Of a stretch of 64,000 bases of DNA, positions 1 through 9,940 are shown one piece after another; positions within the stretch are counted from its first letter, which is position 1, and each line of letters begins with the position of its first letter. This DNA comes from Bradyrhizobium sp. CCGUVB4N (GTDB taxonomy: Bacteria > Pseudomonadota > Alphaproteobacteria > Rhizobiales > Xanthobacteraceae): NCBI RefSeq assembly GCF_024199945.1, contig NZ_JANADP010000001.1, forward strand, positions 248,001 to 312,000. Direction: 5' to 3'. The notes under the pieces were generated by a model that searched no databases, was not told the origin of the DNA, and saw nothing but the letters and a program-made list of their open reading frames with translations. Both the position numbers and the translations under genes were made by a program.

Positions 1-686
1 GGCCGCGGTCGCCGACGGTCCAGTCGGCGGAGCGATAGCTCCACCACGTGTAGACCTTTTCCGACATCGGGATGCGGTCGCGCGCGACGTCGACCCATTC
101 GCCGGCGCTGAGTGCGGCCTGCAGCTTCTCGGTCTCGATCGGCGTGTGCGAAACGACCTTCAGCAGCTGCTTGTGAGACCACACGTCGTTCTCGTGCGGC
201 GCGACGTTGAGATCGCCGACCAGGATGTGGCGATCATCCCCGCGCGGATGCAGCGGTTCGCACGTCTTCATCTCGTCGAGAAAGCGGAGCTTGTGGTCGA
301 ACTTCTCGTTCAGCGCGGGATCGGGAATGTCGCCGCCGGCGGGCACGTAGAAATTATGCAGCACCAGCGGCTTCGCGATGTTCGCCTTCCCGCCGAACGA
401 CACCGAGATGTGACGCGAATCCACCTTGTCGCAGAAGGTGCGGATGTCCGTGGATTCGAATGGAATCTTCGAGACGATGGCGACGCCGTGATAGCCCTTC
501 TGCCCGTTCAGCGCGACGTGCTCGTAGCCGAGCCGCTTGAAGCGCTTTAGCGGAAAGGCGTCGTCGATGCACTTGGTCTCCTGGAGACACAGCACGTCCG
601 GCCGCGCGCTCTTGAGAAATTTCGCGACCAGATCGATGCGCAGCCGCACCGAATTGATGTTCCAGGTTGTCAGGGAAAGACGCATG
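1..686 (-). CDS. xthA: Exodeoxyribonuclease III (C-terminus beyond window)
   Basis: AP endonuclease and 3'-5' exonuclease of base excision repair, endonuclease/exonuclease/phosphatase fold. Reading leftward from ATG at 686, about 228 residues are visible with no stop, so the last 30 or so residues lie outside the window. Family motifs are clear: TTWNINSVR near the N-terminus, CLQETKC (metal-binding Glu), FYVPAGGD in the middle and VGDLNVAPHENDV (Asp and Asn of the active site). It is the last gene of the leftward dapC-ftsK-lolA-xthA series and starts 58 bases after the lolA stop. The family call is secure; xthA versus a paralogous exoA name is a matter of convention. Confidence 0.93.
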
Positions 687-744
687 GGAATTGCGTCTTA
701 GCATGGATTGGCGTGGGGGAATCGCTTGTCCACAGGGGCGGTGC

Positions 745-1560
745 CTACCCCGGCGACGGCACGCTGTAATTGGTGAAGTCGATCTTGAACATGCTGGGAT
801 CGAGCTTCTTGCCGGCATCGAGATTGTAGACCGCGATCGTGGTGTCGTAGCCCTGCGGATCGGTGACGGTCCATTGCTTGAGCTGGCCGTCCTTGGCGCC
901 GATCATCAGCAGCAGGCGGCTGGTGCCGACCAAAGCCTGCTTCTCCTCGATGGTGACGCTGATGAAGAGATCGTCGGCGGTCACGTTGACCACGTTGGTG
1001 TCCTTCATCAGGTCGATGCGGTCCGACAGCAGGAAGCGCAGCGGCGTCTGCGACAGCGGATAGACGTCCTGGGTCGCGAGCTTGCGGTCACGCACCACCA
1101 CCGAGGATCCGTCGGCGACGATGTCGATCGGGCTCGGCGGATCATATTCGAAGCGCAGCTTGCCCGGCTTCTGAATGTAGAAATCGCCCTGTGTCTTGCT
1201 GCCGTCGGGGCCGACCTGGACGAAGTTTCCGACCAGCGTCGACAGCGAGGACAGATAGGCGCTGACCTTGGCCGCCTGCGCCTTCTGCTTGTCGTCGAAG
1301 GTCTGGAAGATGCTGCTCGGCACGTTGCGGCGCGGATCGGGAATGATCGGGTTCGGCGGTGTCTGCGTCGCGCCGGTGATCGACGGTCCGCCCGACGGCG
1401 GAGCCGCGTCGCGGGCCTTCGGCGCCGGCTTCGGCACGGGCACCGTCTGCGCCATCGACGCCGAGGTCACCATCGCGGCGGTGGCGAGAAGCACGGCCGC
1501 CACGCGCGCGCCGCGCGTGGCAAAAGAAGCCGCGAATCGAATGTCCGGATGTTGGGTCAA
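745..1560 (-). CDS. lolA: LolA-like outer-membrane lipoprotein carrier
   Basis: Periplasmic chaperone of the LolA family (COG2834 type), which ferries lipoproteins from the inner to the outer membrane. I chose a TTG start at 1560 because it has an AGGA eight bases upstream and puts a normal signal peptide (hydrophobic VAAVLLATAAMVTSASMAQ, cut near the end) at the N-terminus; this gives 271 aa. A longer reading from GTG at 1659 overlaps the ftsK stop as GTGA but adds about 33 residues of poor quality in front of the signal. After a proline/alanine linker comes the lipid-cavity domain with GKLRFEYDPPSP and the FLLSDRIDL segment. The neighbours ftsK and xthA support a core-genome location. Confidence 0.85.
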   Translation of the reverse strand: MTQHPDIRFAASFATRGARVAAVLLATAAMVTSASMAQTVPVPKPAPKARDAAPPSGGPSITGATQTPPNPIIPDPRRNVPSSIFQTFDDKQKAQAAKVSAYLSSLSTLVGNFVQVGPDGSKTQGDFYIQKPGKLRFEYDPPSPIDIVADGSSVVVRDRKLATQDVYPLSQTPLRFLLSDRIDLMKDTNVVNVTADDLFISVTIEEKQALVGTSRLLLMIGAKDGQLKQWTVTDPQGYDTTIAVYNLDAGKKLDPSMFKIDFTNYSVPSPG

Positions 1561-1655
1561 CGCGTCGTCCTGTATGGCTGGGCGTCGTTTTAGCGTGATT
1601 TCGGGCAAAAGCAGATAACGATTTTGCGTGAAATAGGACTTTGAGGCGGCTTGCC

Positions 1656-4139
1656 TCACATATGGCTGTCTTCTTCCTCGACCAGAATCTCGCGCTTGCC
1701 GGCGTGGTTGGCGGGTCCGACGATGCCTTCCAGTTCCATGCGCTCCATCAGCGATGCGGCGCGGTTATAGCCGATCTGCAGGCGGCGTTGGATGTAGCTG
1801 GTCGAGGCCTTGCGGTCGCGTTTGACGATGGCAACGGCCTGCTGGAACAGGTCGCCGCCGCCATCCGCGCCCATGCCGCTGGCGTCGAACACGGCGCCAC
1901 CGTCCTCGTCCTCGGTCGGCTCCTCGGCCGTAACCGCCTCGAGATATTCGGGCTGGCCCTGGGTCTTGAGGTGGCGCACCACCTTCTCGACTTCATCGTC
2001 CGAGGCGAAGGGACCGTGCACGCGGCTGATGCGGCCGCCACCGGCCATGTAAAGCATGTCGCCCTGGCCGAGCAGCTGCTCGGCGCCCATCTCGCCCAGA
2101 ATGGTGCGGCTGTCGATCTTCGAAGTGACCTGGAAGGCGATGCGGGTCGGGAAGTTCGCCTTGATGGTACCGGTGATGACGTCGACCGACGGACGCTGCG
2201 TCGCGAGGATCACATGCAGGCCGGCGGCGCGCGCCATCTGCGCGAGACGTTGAACGGCGCCTTCGATGTCCTTGCCGGCGACCATCATGAGGTCGGCCAT
2301 TTCGTCGACGATGATGACGATGTAGGGCAGCGGATCGAGCGAGAGCTTCTCTTCCTCGTAGATCGCCTTGCCGGTCTCCTTGTCGAAGCCGGTGTGCACG
2401 GTGCGCGTCGGCTCTTCGCCCTTGGCCTTCAATTCGCCCAGGCGCGTGTTGTAGCCGTCGATGTTGCGCACACCGAGCTTGGCCATGTTCTTGTAGCGCT
2501 CTTCCATCTCGCGCACGGCCCATTTCAGCGCGACCACCGCCTTCTTCGGATCGGTCACGACGGGGGTGAGCAGATGGGGAATGCCGTCATAGACGGAGAG
2601 TTCGAGCATCTTCGGATCGACCATGATCAGCCGGCACTGGTCCGGGCGCAGCCGATAGACCAGGCTGAGGATCATGGTGTTGATCGCGACCGACTTGCCG
2701 GAGCCGGTGGTACCGGCGATCAGCATGTGCGGCGTGCGCGCGAGGTCGATGATGACGGGATCGCCGCCGATGGTCTTGCCGAGGCAGAGCGGCAGCTTTG
2801 CAACCGTGTCGACGGTCTCCTTGGCGACCAGCAGCTCGCGCAGATAGACCTTTTCACGATGCGCGTTCGGCAGCTCGATGCCGATGGCATTGCGGCCGGG
2901 GACGACGGCGACGCGCGCCGACAGCGCGCTCATCGAACGCGCGATGTCGTCGGCGAGCCCGATCACGCGCGACGACTTGATGCCGGGCGCAGGTTCGAGT
3001 TCGTACAGCGTGACGACCGGGCCCGGATTGGCCTTCACGATCTCGCCGCGCACGCCGAAATCCTGCAGCACGCCTTCGAGCGAACGCGAATTGGCTTCCA
3101 GCTCGGCCTTGCTGAGCGGCTGGCGATCGCCGGCCTTCGGCGCAGCCAGCACGGAGACGGACGGAAGCTCGAACTTGTCGGAGGATTTCTTGGAAGCGGC
3201 TTTCGGTGCAGCCTTCTTGCGCGTCGCGCGCGCGGGCGCCTCTTCCTCTTCTTCCTCCTCCTCGTCTTCCTCTTCTTCTTCCTGCTCGTCCTCGTGCTCT
3301 TCGTCCTCGGACTGCGGTGAGATCGAGGGCGCGGCGCGGCCGCCGAGATTGGGTTCCTGCCGGCTGAACGAAACGGCCTTGGTCTTCGAGCCACTCGACA
3401 CCAGCGAGCGATACGCCGCGCCGAACAGCCAGATCAGCCGCGCCTTGGTGCTCATCAGCGCGTGGAACAGCCAGCCCAGCGATACCGAGCCACGATCGCT
3501 CTCCTCGTCGTCCTCGAGCGGCTTGTCGTCGTCCTCGATCTCCGCGAGCTCTTCGTCATGCTCGCGTGCGCCGAGCCCGCAGGCGATCAGGAAGGTCGCA
3601 GCCAGCGCGACGAACAGGATGATTCCGAGCACCATGCGATAGATCACACCGGGAGGCCCGAAGATCACCGCCGGCGCGCGCACCAGCGCATCGCCGACCA
3701 CGCCGCCAAGCCCGGTCGGCAGCGGCCAGGCGCCACCATGCGGCCAGCAGCTGACGAAGCCCGCCGCGATCACGGTGCAGAGAATCCAGGAGCCGAGCCG
3801 CAGCGCCTCGCGGTCGAACGGGCGATGCGTCATCATCCGCCAGCCCCACACCGCGACCGTCAGGATCAGCACGATCGCGCCGAGCCCGAGGATCTGCATC
3901 GCAAGGTCGGCGCCGATGGCGCCGGCATAGCCGAGAATGTTGTGGATCGGCCGCGAGGTCGCGTGGCTGAGGCTCGGGTCCTGCACCGACCAGGTCATCA
4001 GCGCGGCAGACGCGATACCCGACAGCGTGATCAGGCCGAGGCCGGTGAGCTCGCGCACGCGCCGGCTCAGCGCCTCGCGGATCGAGGGCGGCAGATGGCC
4101 GACCAGGGGAATCACACGTTCGATTGCCGACATGCTCAT
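1656..4139 (-). CDS. ftsK: DNA translocase FtsK
   Basis: Septal DNA pump that clears and aligns chromosome termini during division. It has 827 aa. The N-terminus has about four membrane segments (roughly residues 33-55, 70-100, 110-135 and 163-190). Next is a linker with an unusually acidic Glu/Asp run near residues 275-300, then the RecA-like motor with Walker A GTTGSGKS near residue 475 and Walker [13 protein letters not shown]. The C-terminal winged-helix gamma domain ([22 protein letters not shown]) reads the polar KOPS sites. The start lies 8 bases after the dapC-like stop, so the two are probably cotranscribed. A second ATG at 4133 is an equally possible start. Confidence 0.96.
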   Translation of the reverse strand: MSMSAIERVIPLVGHLPPSIREALSRRVRELTGLGLITLSGIASAALMTWSVQDPSLSHATSRPIHNILGYAGAIGADLAMQILGLGAIVLILTVAVWGWRMMTHRPFDREALRLGSWILCTVIAAGFVSCWPHGGAWPLPTGLGGVVGDALVRAPAVIFGPPGVIYRMVLGIILFVALAATFLIACGLGAREHDEELAEIEDDDKPLEDDEESDRGSVSLGWLFHALMSTKARLIWLFGAAYRSLVSSGSKTKAVSFSRQEPNLGGRAAPSISPQSEDEEHEDEQEEEEEDEEEEEEEEAPARATRKKAAPKAASKKSSDKFELPSVSVLAAPKAGDRQPLSKAELEANSRSLEGVLQDFGVRGEIVKANPGPVVTLYELEPAPGIKSSRVIGLADDIARSMSALSARVAVVPGRNAIGIELPNAHREKVYLRELLVAKETVDTVAKLPLCLGKTIGGDPVIIDLARTPHMLIAGTTGSGKSVAINTMILSLVYRLRPDQCRLIMVDPKMLELSVYDGIPHLLTPVVTDPKKAVVALKWAVREMEERYKNMAKLGVRNIDGYNTRLGELKAKGEEPTRTVHTGFDKETGKAIYEEEKLSLDPLPYIVIIVDEMADLMMVAGKDIEGAVQRLAQMARAAGLHVILATQRPSVDVITGTIKANFPTRIAFQVTSKIDSRTILGEMGAEQLLGQGDMLYMAGGGRISRVHGPFASDDEVEKVVRHLKTQGQPEYLEAVTAEEPTEDEDGGAVFDASGMGADGGGDLFQQAVAIVKRDRKASTSYIQRRLQIGYNRAASLMERMELEGIVGPANHAGKREILVEEEDSHM

Positions 4140-4147
4140 GGGCCCGC

Positions 4148-5362
4148 CTAACCCAGAGTTTCGACCAGCCGGTGCAGCGCCTGCGCCGTGGTCTCACTAT
4201 CCTGCACCAGTGCCAGGCGAATGTAGCCGGCACCGGGATTGAAGCCGTCGGGCTGACGCCGCGCCAGATAGGAACCGGGCACCACGCGCACGCCGGCTTC
4301 CTTGAAAAGCTTGAGAGTCACCGAGACGTCGTCGCCGATCTCGGACGTATTGAGCCAGACGCAGAAGCCGGCGTCGGGCCGGCGATAGCCGTAACGATTG
4401 CCGATGATCTGGTCGGCGAGATCGAACTTGATCCGGTACAGCCGGCGGTTCTCCTCGACATGGGCCTCGTCGCCATAGGCAACGGTCGCGACATGCTGGA
4501 GCGGCACCGGCACCTGCGGCGCCGCGATGTTGCGCAGCTCCAGGAACATGCCGATGAGCTTCTTGTCGCCGGCAGCGAAGCCGACGCGCAGGCCCGGCAG
4601 GTTGGAGCGCTTCGACAGCGACTGGAACGCAGCCACGCGGGTGAAATCGGGGCCCGCGCATTCGAGCGCGCTGCCAGGTGCCTCGCGGGTGTAGATCTCG
4701 GAGTAGCACTCGTCGCTCAGGATCACGAAGTTATGGCGATCGGCGAGGCTCTTCAGGCGCGTGAAATAATCGCGCGATGCGACCGAGCCCTGCGGATTGG
4801 CGGGCGACGCCAGGTAGAACGCCACCGTGCGCGCGAGCGTCGCTTCGTCGATGGCGTCGAGGTCGGGCAGGAACCCGTTGTCGAGCGTGGTCGGCAGATA
4901 GACCGACTCGCAGGCCGCGGCGCCGGCGCCGGCGCCATAGACCGGATAGAACGGGTTCGGCATCAGGATGGCGGGCTTGCCGGGCTTCGGCCCGACATAG
5001 CGCGCGGCCGCGATCGCGGCGAGGAACAGCCCCTCTCGGCTGCCATTGAGCACGAGAATCTCGGCCTTGGGGTCGAGCGGCCGCGGCAGCCTGAAGCGCG
5101 ACGACAGCCAGGCGCTCGCCGCCTGGCGGAATGGCTCGGTGCCCTGGTTCATCGGGTAACGGCCGAAATCGGCGATATGCTTGGCCAGTACCGGACCGAC
5201 GAAATCGGGCACCGGATGCTGCGGTTCGCCGACTGCGAGCGAAATCAAGGGCTTGCCGGGCTGATGCGGCGCCAACAGCTCGTTCAGCCGGACAAAGGGC
5301 GAGCGTTCGGTGTCGGAGCTTCCACTGGCCTGCGGCGCACGGGATGAAGCGGTCATGACCAT
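4148..5362 (-). CDS. dapC: PLP-dependent aminotransferase, DapC-like
   Basis: Fold-type I aminotransferase, 404 aa, of the class I/II group usually annotated as succinyldiaminopimelate transaminase in the lysine/peptidoglycan precursor pathway. Visible signatures are [15 protein letters not shown] at the N-terminus, the PLP-contacting [11 protein letters not shown] and SPANPQGS (Asn-Pro), DECYSEIY, and the Schiff-base lysine in [15 protein letters not shown]. It leads the series into ftsK. The family is certain; exact substrate specificity is inferred from similarity and cannot be read from sequence. Two in-frame ATGs (5362 and 5356) are possible starts and neither has a strong ribosome-binding site. 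Confidence 0.82.
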   Translation of the reverse strand: MVMTASSRAPQASGSSDTERSPFVRLNELLAPHQPGKPLISLAVGEPQHPVPDFVGPVLAKHIADFGRYPMNQGTEPFRQAASAWLSSRFRLPRPLDPKAEILVLNGSREGLFLAAIAAARYVGPKPGKPAILMPNPFYPVYGAGAGAAACESVYLPTTLDNGFLPDLDAIDEATLARTVAFYLASPANPQGSVASRDYFTRLKSLADRHNFVILSDECYSEIYTREAPGSALECAGPDFTRVAAFQSLSKRSNLPGLRVGFAAGDKKLIGMFLELRNIAAPQVPVPLQHVATVAYGDEAHVEENRRLYRIKFDLADQIIGNRYGYRRPDAGFCVWLNTSEIGDDVSVTLKLFKEAGVRVVPGSYLARRQPDGFNPGAGYIRLALVQDSETTAQALHRLVETLG

Positions 5363-5717
5363 TCTGGGCGCCAGTACTCTCGGAACGGCCGGTCGCGCGC
5401 AGGCGCCGGCGGGAAAGCGGTTCAGTTCACCATAGATAGGGCGAGGTTAAGACGCGATTAACCATCGGTCGGCCGACCCGTCCAGAGCGGGAATAATAAG
5501 GCCGGATAACAACGGGATGGCGGGGTTACGGGCGGATGCTGGTTCCCCGACCTCTCCCGCTTGCGGGAGAGGTCGGCGCGCCCCGGGGCGATGCGAAGCA
5601 TCGTCCCGAGCGTGCCGGGTGAGGGTTCTCTCCACGCAGGGATTGTCCCAATGTTGAAACACCCTCGCCCTAACCCTCCCCCGCAAGCGGAGGAGGGAGC
5701 GCACCGTCATCGCAGCT
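5363..5717. other. 355-base gap with inverted-repeat element
   Basis: This gap between the dapC-like gene and the GFA gene holds no credible gene. Bases 5363-5540 show nothing I can name beyond the presumed promoter of the dapC-like gene. The rest is the repeat described at 5548-5705. Confidence 0.6.
5548..5705. repeat. Interspersed inverted-repeat element, type B
   Basis: It opens with a perfect hairpin, gacctctcccgct joined to its complement at 5549-5574. It continues through a gggtgagggttctctcc segment and closes with an opposing caccctcgccctaaccctc ... cgcaagcggaggaggg segment near 5661-5699. The outer parts are roughly complementary, giving one long imperfect palindrome. This type of sequence is common between genes in Bradyrhizobium and relatives. 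It lies downstream of the GFA gene and may end or stabilise its transcript. Confidence 0.65.
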
Positions 5718-6122
5718 TCAATGCGCCGGCAGCTTCTCGAAGGTCGCCATGCCCGCGGGGATCGCGTGGAACTCCTGCTTGTCGCAGGTGTAGATCGCCA
5801 TCTGCGGATGGAACTGTTTGGGTTCGTCCAGCGTGCCGACCTTGAGGATGGCCGCCGGCAGTCCCGGAACCTTGGTCACCAGATGGGTGCCGCATTCGGC
5901 GCAGAATTCACGGGTGACCGCGCGCTCGAGGTCCTTGCGGGTGAATTGCTTCGGTTGGCCGGTGATGTAGCTGAAGCCTGCCGCCGGCATGGCGATGAAG
6001 GTGTTGGGCGCGCCGCCCGAAATGTACTGGCACTCGCGGCAGTGACATTGGGCCTGCATCATCGGATCGCCCTCGGCCACGTAGCGCACTTCGCCGCAAT
6101 AGCATCCGCCTTCCAAACGCAT
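5718..6122 (-). CDS. GFA-family (Mss4-like fold) zinc protein
   Basis: Small 134-aa protein of the glutathione-dependent formaldehyde-activating (GFA) family. The zinc-binding cysteines are all present: CYCGEVRY near the N-terminus, QCHCRECQ around residue 27, and CAECGTH around residue 77. These sites match the Mss4-like beta-sandwich. A GGGAGG ribosome-binding site lies five bases before the ATG at 6122. Members act on or bind small thiol adducts, but most are uncharacterised, so no substrate is claimed. It stands alone between a repeat element and the amtB terminator. Confidence 0.85.
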   Translation of the reverse strand: MRLEGGCYCGEVRYVAEGDPMMQAQCHCRECQYISGGAPNTFIAMPAAGFSYITGQPKQFTRKDLERAVTREFCAECGTHLVTKVPGLPAAILKVGTLDEPKQFHPQMAIYTCDKQEFHAIPAGMATFEKLPAH

Positions 6123-6224
6123 GACGACCTCCCGTTTTGTTGTTCGTTGTGGTCGTTATTTCTGCGCCGGCTACCTGGAATGGCAATCTTTTTCTGCTGC
6201 GCGCGGGTCAAAAAAGAATCCCGC

Positions 6225-6262
6225 CAAAAAGAAAGGGGCTCCAACTTGCGCTGGAGCCCCTC
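6225..6262 (-). terminator. Rho-independent terminator of glnK-amtB
   Basis: Stem ggggctcca (6235-6243) pairs with tggagcccc (6252-6260) around an 8-base loop. On the minus strand the stem is followed by CTTTCTTTTTGG. It lies 85 bases past the amtB stop, as expected for a terminator of that operon. Confidence 0.85.
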
Positions 6263-6346
6263 AACGGTCGGGGCATTGCCGGGTATGTGCCCAAACCGTA
6301 GTTGTGGACGCGATCCCCGAGGAGAGATCGCGTCCGGGAGGAGAGG

Positions 6347-7795
6347 TTACATGTTGTAGGCGCGCTCGGTGTGGTCGGTGATGTCGAGGCCTTCACGCTC
6401 GCTCTCGACATTGGCGCGGAGGCCAACGATCACATCGACGACCTTGTAGAGGATCGCCGAACCGACGCCCGACCACACCAGCGTGGTGCAGACGGCTTCG
6501 ATCTGGGACAGCATCTGCGCCGCGAAGTCGTAATCGGCAACCTTGGGCGGGATCGCGGTGTAGTCGATGATGCCCGCACCACCGAGAGCCGGATTGACCA
6601 GGATGCCGGTGCCGAGGGCGCCGACGATGCCGCCGATGCAGTGCACGCCGAAGACGTCGAGCGAGTCATCGTAGCCGAGCGCGTTCTTCACCACGGTGCA
6701 GAAGAACAGGCAGACCACGCCGACCACGAGACCGAGGACGATCGCACCCATCACGCCGGAGAAGCCGGCGGCGGGGGTGACGGCCACGAGGCCCGCGACA
6801 GCGCCGGAGATGACGCCGAGCACCGACGGATGACCCTTCACGATCCACTCCGCGAACATCCACGACAGCGCGGCGGCTGCGGTGGCGACGAAGGAGTTGG
6901 TCATGGCGAGGGCAGCGCCGCCGTTGGCTTCGAGGTTGGAGCCGGCGTTGAAGCCGAACCAGCCGACCCAAAGCAGCGAGGCGCCGATCATCGACATGGT
7001 CAGCGAGTGCGGAGCCATCAACTCCTTGCCGTAGCCGGTGCGCTTGCCGATCAGGAGAGCGCCGACGAGACCTGCGATGCCGGCGTTGATGTGCACCACG
7101 GTGCCGCCAGCGAAGTCGATCGCGCCCTTCTTGAAGATCCAGCCGGCGTCGGCGTTGATCTCGTCGAGCTTGGCCTGAGCCGCGGTCTTCGCAGCCGCGT
7201 CACCCGCAGCAGCCAGAGCCTTGGCAGCGTCCTGGATCGCGTCCGGGCCGGGCCAGTACCAGACCATGTGCGCGATCGGGAAGTAGATCAGCGTGACCCA
7301 GAGCGGGATGAACAGGGCGATCGCCGAGAACTTCATGCGCTCGGCGAAGGCGCCTACGATGAGGGCGGGCGTGATCGCCGCGAAGGTCATCTGGAAGCAC
7401 ATATAGACGAGCTCCGAGATGTTGGCGTCGACCGAGAAGGTCGCGGCCTTCGAGTCGGTGGTGACGCCCATCATGAAGGCCTTGGAGAAGCCGCCGATGA
7501 AGTCGGAGCCGCCGGTGAAGGCGAGGCTGTAGCCGTACACGGCCCAGATCACGGTAACGACGCAGACGGTGTAGAACACCTGCATCAGGACCGAGAGCAT
7601 GTTCTTGGAACGAACGAGGCCGCCGTAGAACAGCGCGAGACCCGGGATCGTCATCAACAGCACGAGCACTGTCGATGTCAGCATCCAGGCGTTATCTCCC
7701 TTGTTGACCGTTGGCTCGGCATAGGCCGCGGTCGCAGCGAACAGGCCGACTGCGAGAGCCGCCAATCCCGCGCCATAGGGACGCTTAAACGTCAT
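6347..7795 (-). CDS. amtB: Ammonium transporter AmtB (copy 1)
   Basis: Inner-membrane ammonium channel of the Amt/Rh family, 482 aa from the ATG at 7795. That ATG has AGGAG eight bases upstream; a longer reading to 7837 is less likely. A cleavable signal peptide ends at AAYA. The mature protein has eleven predicted membrane helices and the family signatures TIPGLALFYGGLVRSKN, the HMVWYWPGP region, VHINAGIAGLVGA and LDVFGVHCIGGIVG with pore histidines. An insert of about 40 residues rich in Ala/Asp/Lys (AAKALAAAGDAAAKTAAQ) sits in a loop near residue 200. glnK begins 38 bases upstream in the same direction, the usual arrangement for PII-gated uptake. Confidence 0.96.
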   Translation of the reverse strand: MTFKRPYGAGLAALAVGLFAATAAYAEPTVNKGDNAWMLTSTVLVLLMTIPGLALFYGGLVRSKNMLSVLMQVFYTVCVVTVIWAVYGYSLAFTGGSDFIGGFSKAFMMGVTTDSKAATFSVDANISELVYMCFQMTFAAITPALIVGAFAERMKFSAIALFIPLWVTLIYFPIAHMVWYWPGPDAIQDAAKALAAAGDAAAKTAAQAKLDEINADAGWIFKKGAIDFAGGTVVHINAGIAGLVGALLIGKRTGYGKELMAPHSLTMSMIGASLLWVGWFGFNAGSNLEANGGAALAMTNSFVATAAAALSWMFAEWIVKGHPSVLGVISGAVAGLVAVTPAAGFSGVMGAIVLGLVVGVVCLFFCTVVKNALGYDDSLDVFGVHCIGGIVGALGTGILVNPALGGAGIIDYTAIPPKVADYDFAAQMLSQIEAVCTTLVWSGVGSAILYKVVDVIVGLRANVESEREGLDITDHTERAYNM

Positions 7796-7833
7796 TTCAT
7801 TTACTCCTGATTGGATTTTGGTTGAGCGCGAAA

Positions 7834-8316
<483 letters not shown>

Positions 8317-8554
8317 CTATGAAAACGGGGGTTTTCGCGTTTGACGGGTATTGCGGTGCAGTGCGCTATTACGTCGCGCTCAATCCGTGGTCAGACCTGA
8401 TCAAAAATCGGGCACGACAGGCTGCCGACACAATTGCTGCCCACGCGTCGGGCAGGTTGAAGGTATTTTGTTACAGGAGAGGTCCGCCAAGGGGCCCCTC
8501 CGCGCTGCGAAATGTCGAACCGGCTCTCGGTGTGCTCACGGGATGCGCGCAACC

Positions 8555-8576
8555 GACCTGGACCTGGACCTGGACC
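8555..8576. repeat. Tandem GACCTG hexamer repeat
   Basis: Three full copies of gacctg plus a partial fourth (gacc) end one base from the clpP stop codon. It is short and of unknown meaning. Confidence 0.8.
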
Positions 8577-8577
8577 G

Positions 8578-9180
8578 TCAGGCGGCCTCGCGCTCGGCAA
8601 AGACCCGGTCGACCAATCCCCACTCCACCCCTTGCTGGGCGGTCATGAAGTGGTCGCGGTCGAGCGTCCGCTCCACCTCTTCCTCGGTACGCCCGCAATG
8701 CTGGGCATAGAGCCGGGTGATGCGCCGCTTGGTCTCCTGCATTTCGTTGGCATGGATCAGGATGTCGGACGCCTGGCCCTGGAAGCCGCCGAGCGGCTGA
8801 TGCACGTGCAGGCTCGCATTGGGCAGCGCGGCGCGGTGACCGGGCTCGCCGGCCATCAGCAGGAACGAGCCCATCGAGCGCGCGGTGCCCATGCACAGCG
8901 TATGAACCGGCGCCTTGATGAACTGCATGGTGTCGTACATGGCGAGCCCGGAGGTGACCACGCCGCCATAGGAGTTGATGTAGAGATTGATCGGCCGGTT
9001 CGGATTCTCCGCCTCCAGGAACAGCAGCTGCGCGCATACGAGGCCCGACATCGCATCATTGACCTCGCCGTTGAGGAAGATGATGCGCTCGCGCAGGAGC
9101 CGCGAATAGATGTCGAAGGATCGTTCGCCGCGCGCGGATTGTTCGACGACCATAGGGACGAGCTGAAGCATGTCGCGCAT
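8578..9180 (-). CDS. clpP: ATP-dependent Clp protease proteolytic subunit (paralogue)
   Basis: Serine protease of the ClpP family, 200 aa, which forms a barrel used by ClpA or ClpX. The catalytic triad is readable: Ser102 in MGTARSMGS, His127 in LHVHQPLGG and Asp176 in LDRDHFM. The oxyanion glycines YGGVV are also present. Unlike the housekeeping clpP it has no clpX or tig beside it, and the Ser motif reads TARSMG rather than the usual QAASMG, so this is probably a secondary paralogue. It stands between the glnK leader and an SRPBCC/ArsR pair. Its partner ATPase is not in the window. Confidence 0.92.
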   Translation of the reverse strand: MRDMLQLVPMVVEQSARGERSFDIYSRLLRERIIFLNGEVNDAMSGLVCAQLLFLEAENPNRPINLYINSYGGVVTSGLAMYDTMQFIKAPVHTLCMGTARSMGSFLLMAGEPGHRAALPNASLHVHQPLGGFQGQASDILIHANEMQETKRRITRLYAQHCGRTEEEVERTLDRDHFMTAQQGVEWGLVDRVFAEREAA

Positions 9181-9222
9181 CGGCGACCTCCATGTCTGCA
9201 GGTGATGAAGTCTTAGTTGGTG

Positions 9223-9573
9223 TCAGGCCGCCGCGCGCATCAGGCAGCAATTGCTGTTGGCCGCTCGCGGGAGCGGGACCTCGCAGGCTTGCTGGATGAT
9301 GCGGAAGCGCGTGCCGCCGTCCTCGTTCGGCTCGATCCGGAAGATGACCTGGCTCTCGCGAAACGGCGGTTCTGAATCGCGCAGCCGGTAGCGCACCTCT
9401 TCGCCCGTGATCGTTGATTCCGGCTCGGCGCCCGCAAGGTCGCAATCCGGCAGCCAGCGCTCGCGCAGCGCCGGAATGGTCACGGCGCGCCAGACCTTTG
9501 CCGGCGGCGCATCGAATTCATATTCGAGCACCAGCTTTGCATCGGGACGATCAGTTTCGGCTGCGTCGCTCAT
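9223..9573 (-). CDS. SRPBCC (AHSA1-type) domain protein
   Basis: 116-aa START-like/AHSA1 domain protein. The N-terminal LVLEYEFDAPPAKVWRAVT and the WLPDC segment are typical of the fold, which binds small hydrophobic ligands. Its ATG overlaps the stop of the upstream ArsR regulator in an ATGA arrangement, so the two are translationally coupled. ArsR plus SRPBCC pairs of this kind are widespread and mostly of unknown role. The C-terminus contains two adjacent cysteines (NSNCCLM). Confidence 0.82.
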   Translation of the reverse strand: MSDAAETDRPDAKLVLEYEFDAPPAKVWRAVTIPALRERWLPDCDLAGAEPESTITGEEVRYRLRDSEPPFRESQVIFRIEPNEDGGTRFRIIQQACEVPLPRAANSNCCLMRAAA

Positions 9574-9884
9574 TGATCCATATCCTTCAGGAGGTCAGCG
9601 AGTGCTTCCATGCGCTTCGGCCAATAGGCGCGGTAGCGCGCAAGCCATGCCCCGATCGCCACGATTCCGTCGGGGTCGACTTCGTAATTCACAAAGCGGC
9701 CCTGCCGCTGCTCGCGCACGAGGCCCGCCGCGCGCAGCACCGAAAGATGCTGCGACATCGCCGGCTGGCTGATCTCCAGACCATCGCGCAAGGCGCTGGC
9801 GTTCAGGCTTCCGCCGGCGAGCTTCTCAAAGACTTTTCGGCGCGTCGGATCCGCCAGCGCCTTGAAGATGTCGGCTTCGATCAT
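9570..9884 (-). CDS. ArsR-family transcriptional regulator
   Basis: 104-aa winged-helix repressor of the ArsR/SmtB family. The helix-turn-helix reads LEISQPAMSQHLSVLRAAGLV around residues 37-57, preceded by ALADPTRRKVFEKL. It lacks the CVC metal-binding motif, so it is a non-metal type, like those paired with AHSA1 proteins. The ATG at 9884 has no ribosome-binding site. A promoter and a perfect 26-base palindrome end only a few bases upstream, which suggests a leaderless message under autoregulation. It overlaps the SRPBCC gene by four bases. Confidence 0.88.
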   Translation of the reverse strand: MIEADIFKALADPTRRKVFEKLAGGSLNASALRDGLEISQPAMSQHLSVLRAAGLVREQRQGRFVNYEVDPDGIVAIGAWLARYRAYWPKRMEALADLLKDMDQ

Positions 9885-9887
9885 GCC

Positions 9888-9913
9888 GACACATAAGCAC
9901 GTGCTTATGTGTC
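9888..9913. promoter_or_regulatory. ArsR operator, 26-base perfect palindrome
   Basis: gacacataagcac (9888-9900) is followed directly by its exact complement (9901-9913). It lies three bases from the ArsR start codon and covers the -10 element and spacer of the predicted promoter, so a bound dimer would block polymerase. Confidence 0.8.
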
Positions 9914-9919
9914 GTGCAA
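9891..9919 (-). promoter_or_regulatory. ArsR-operon promoter, predicted leaderless
   Basis: On the minus strand, -35 TTGCAC (9919-9914) is followed by a 17-base spacer and -10 TTATGT (9896-9891). The A of the start codon lies seven bases after the -10, where transcription should begin, so the message would have no 5' leader. Confidence 0.55.
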
Positions 9920-9940
9920 GCCCTTCCTGACAAGTCCCGC

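Noticed and set aside
1561..1659. Longer LolA reading from GTG at 1659 overlapping the ftsK stop
   Set aside because: It adds about 33 residues before a good signal peptide, and the TTG at 1560 has its own ribosome-binding site.
1641..3320. Long open frame on the plus strand opposite ftsK
   Set aside because: It is the antisense shadow of a clear FtsK gene; the His/Arg/Asp-rich translation is typical of high-GC shadows.
8354..8359. ggtgca as an NtrC half-site upstream of glnK copy 1
   Set aside because: No opposite half-site at the required spacing was found.
8319..8648. 109-codon open frame between glnK and clpP
   Set aside because: It runs antisense into the clpP end and has a Thr-Trp repeat produced by the hexamer repeat; no sign of selection as a protein.
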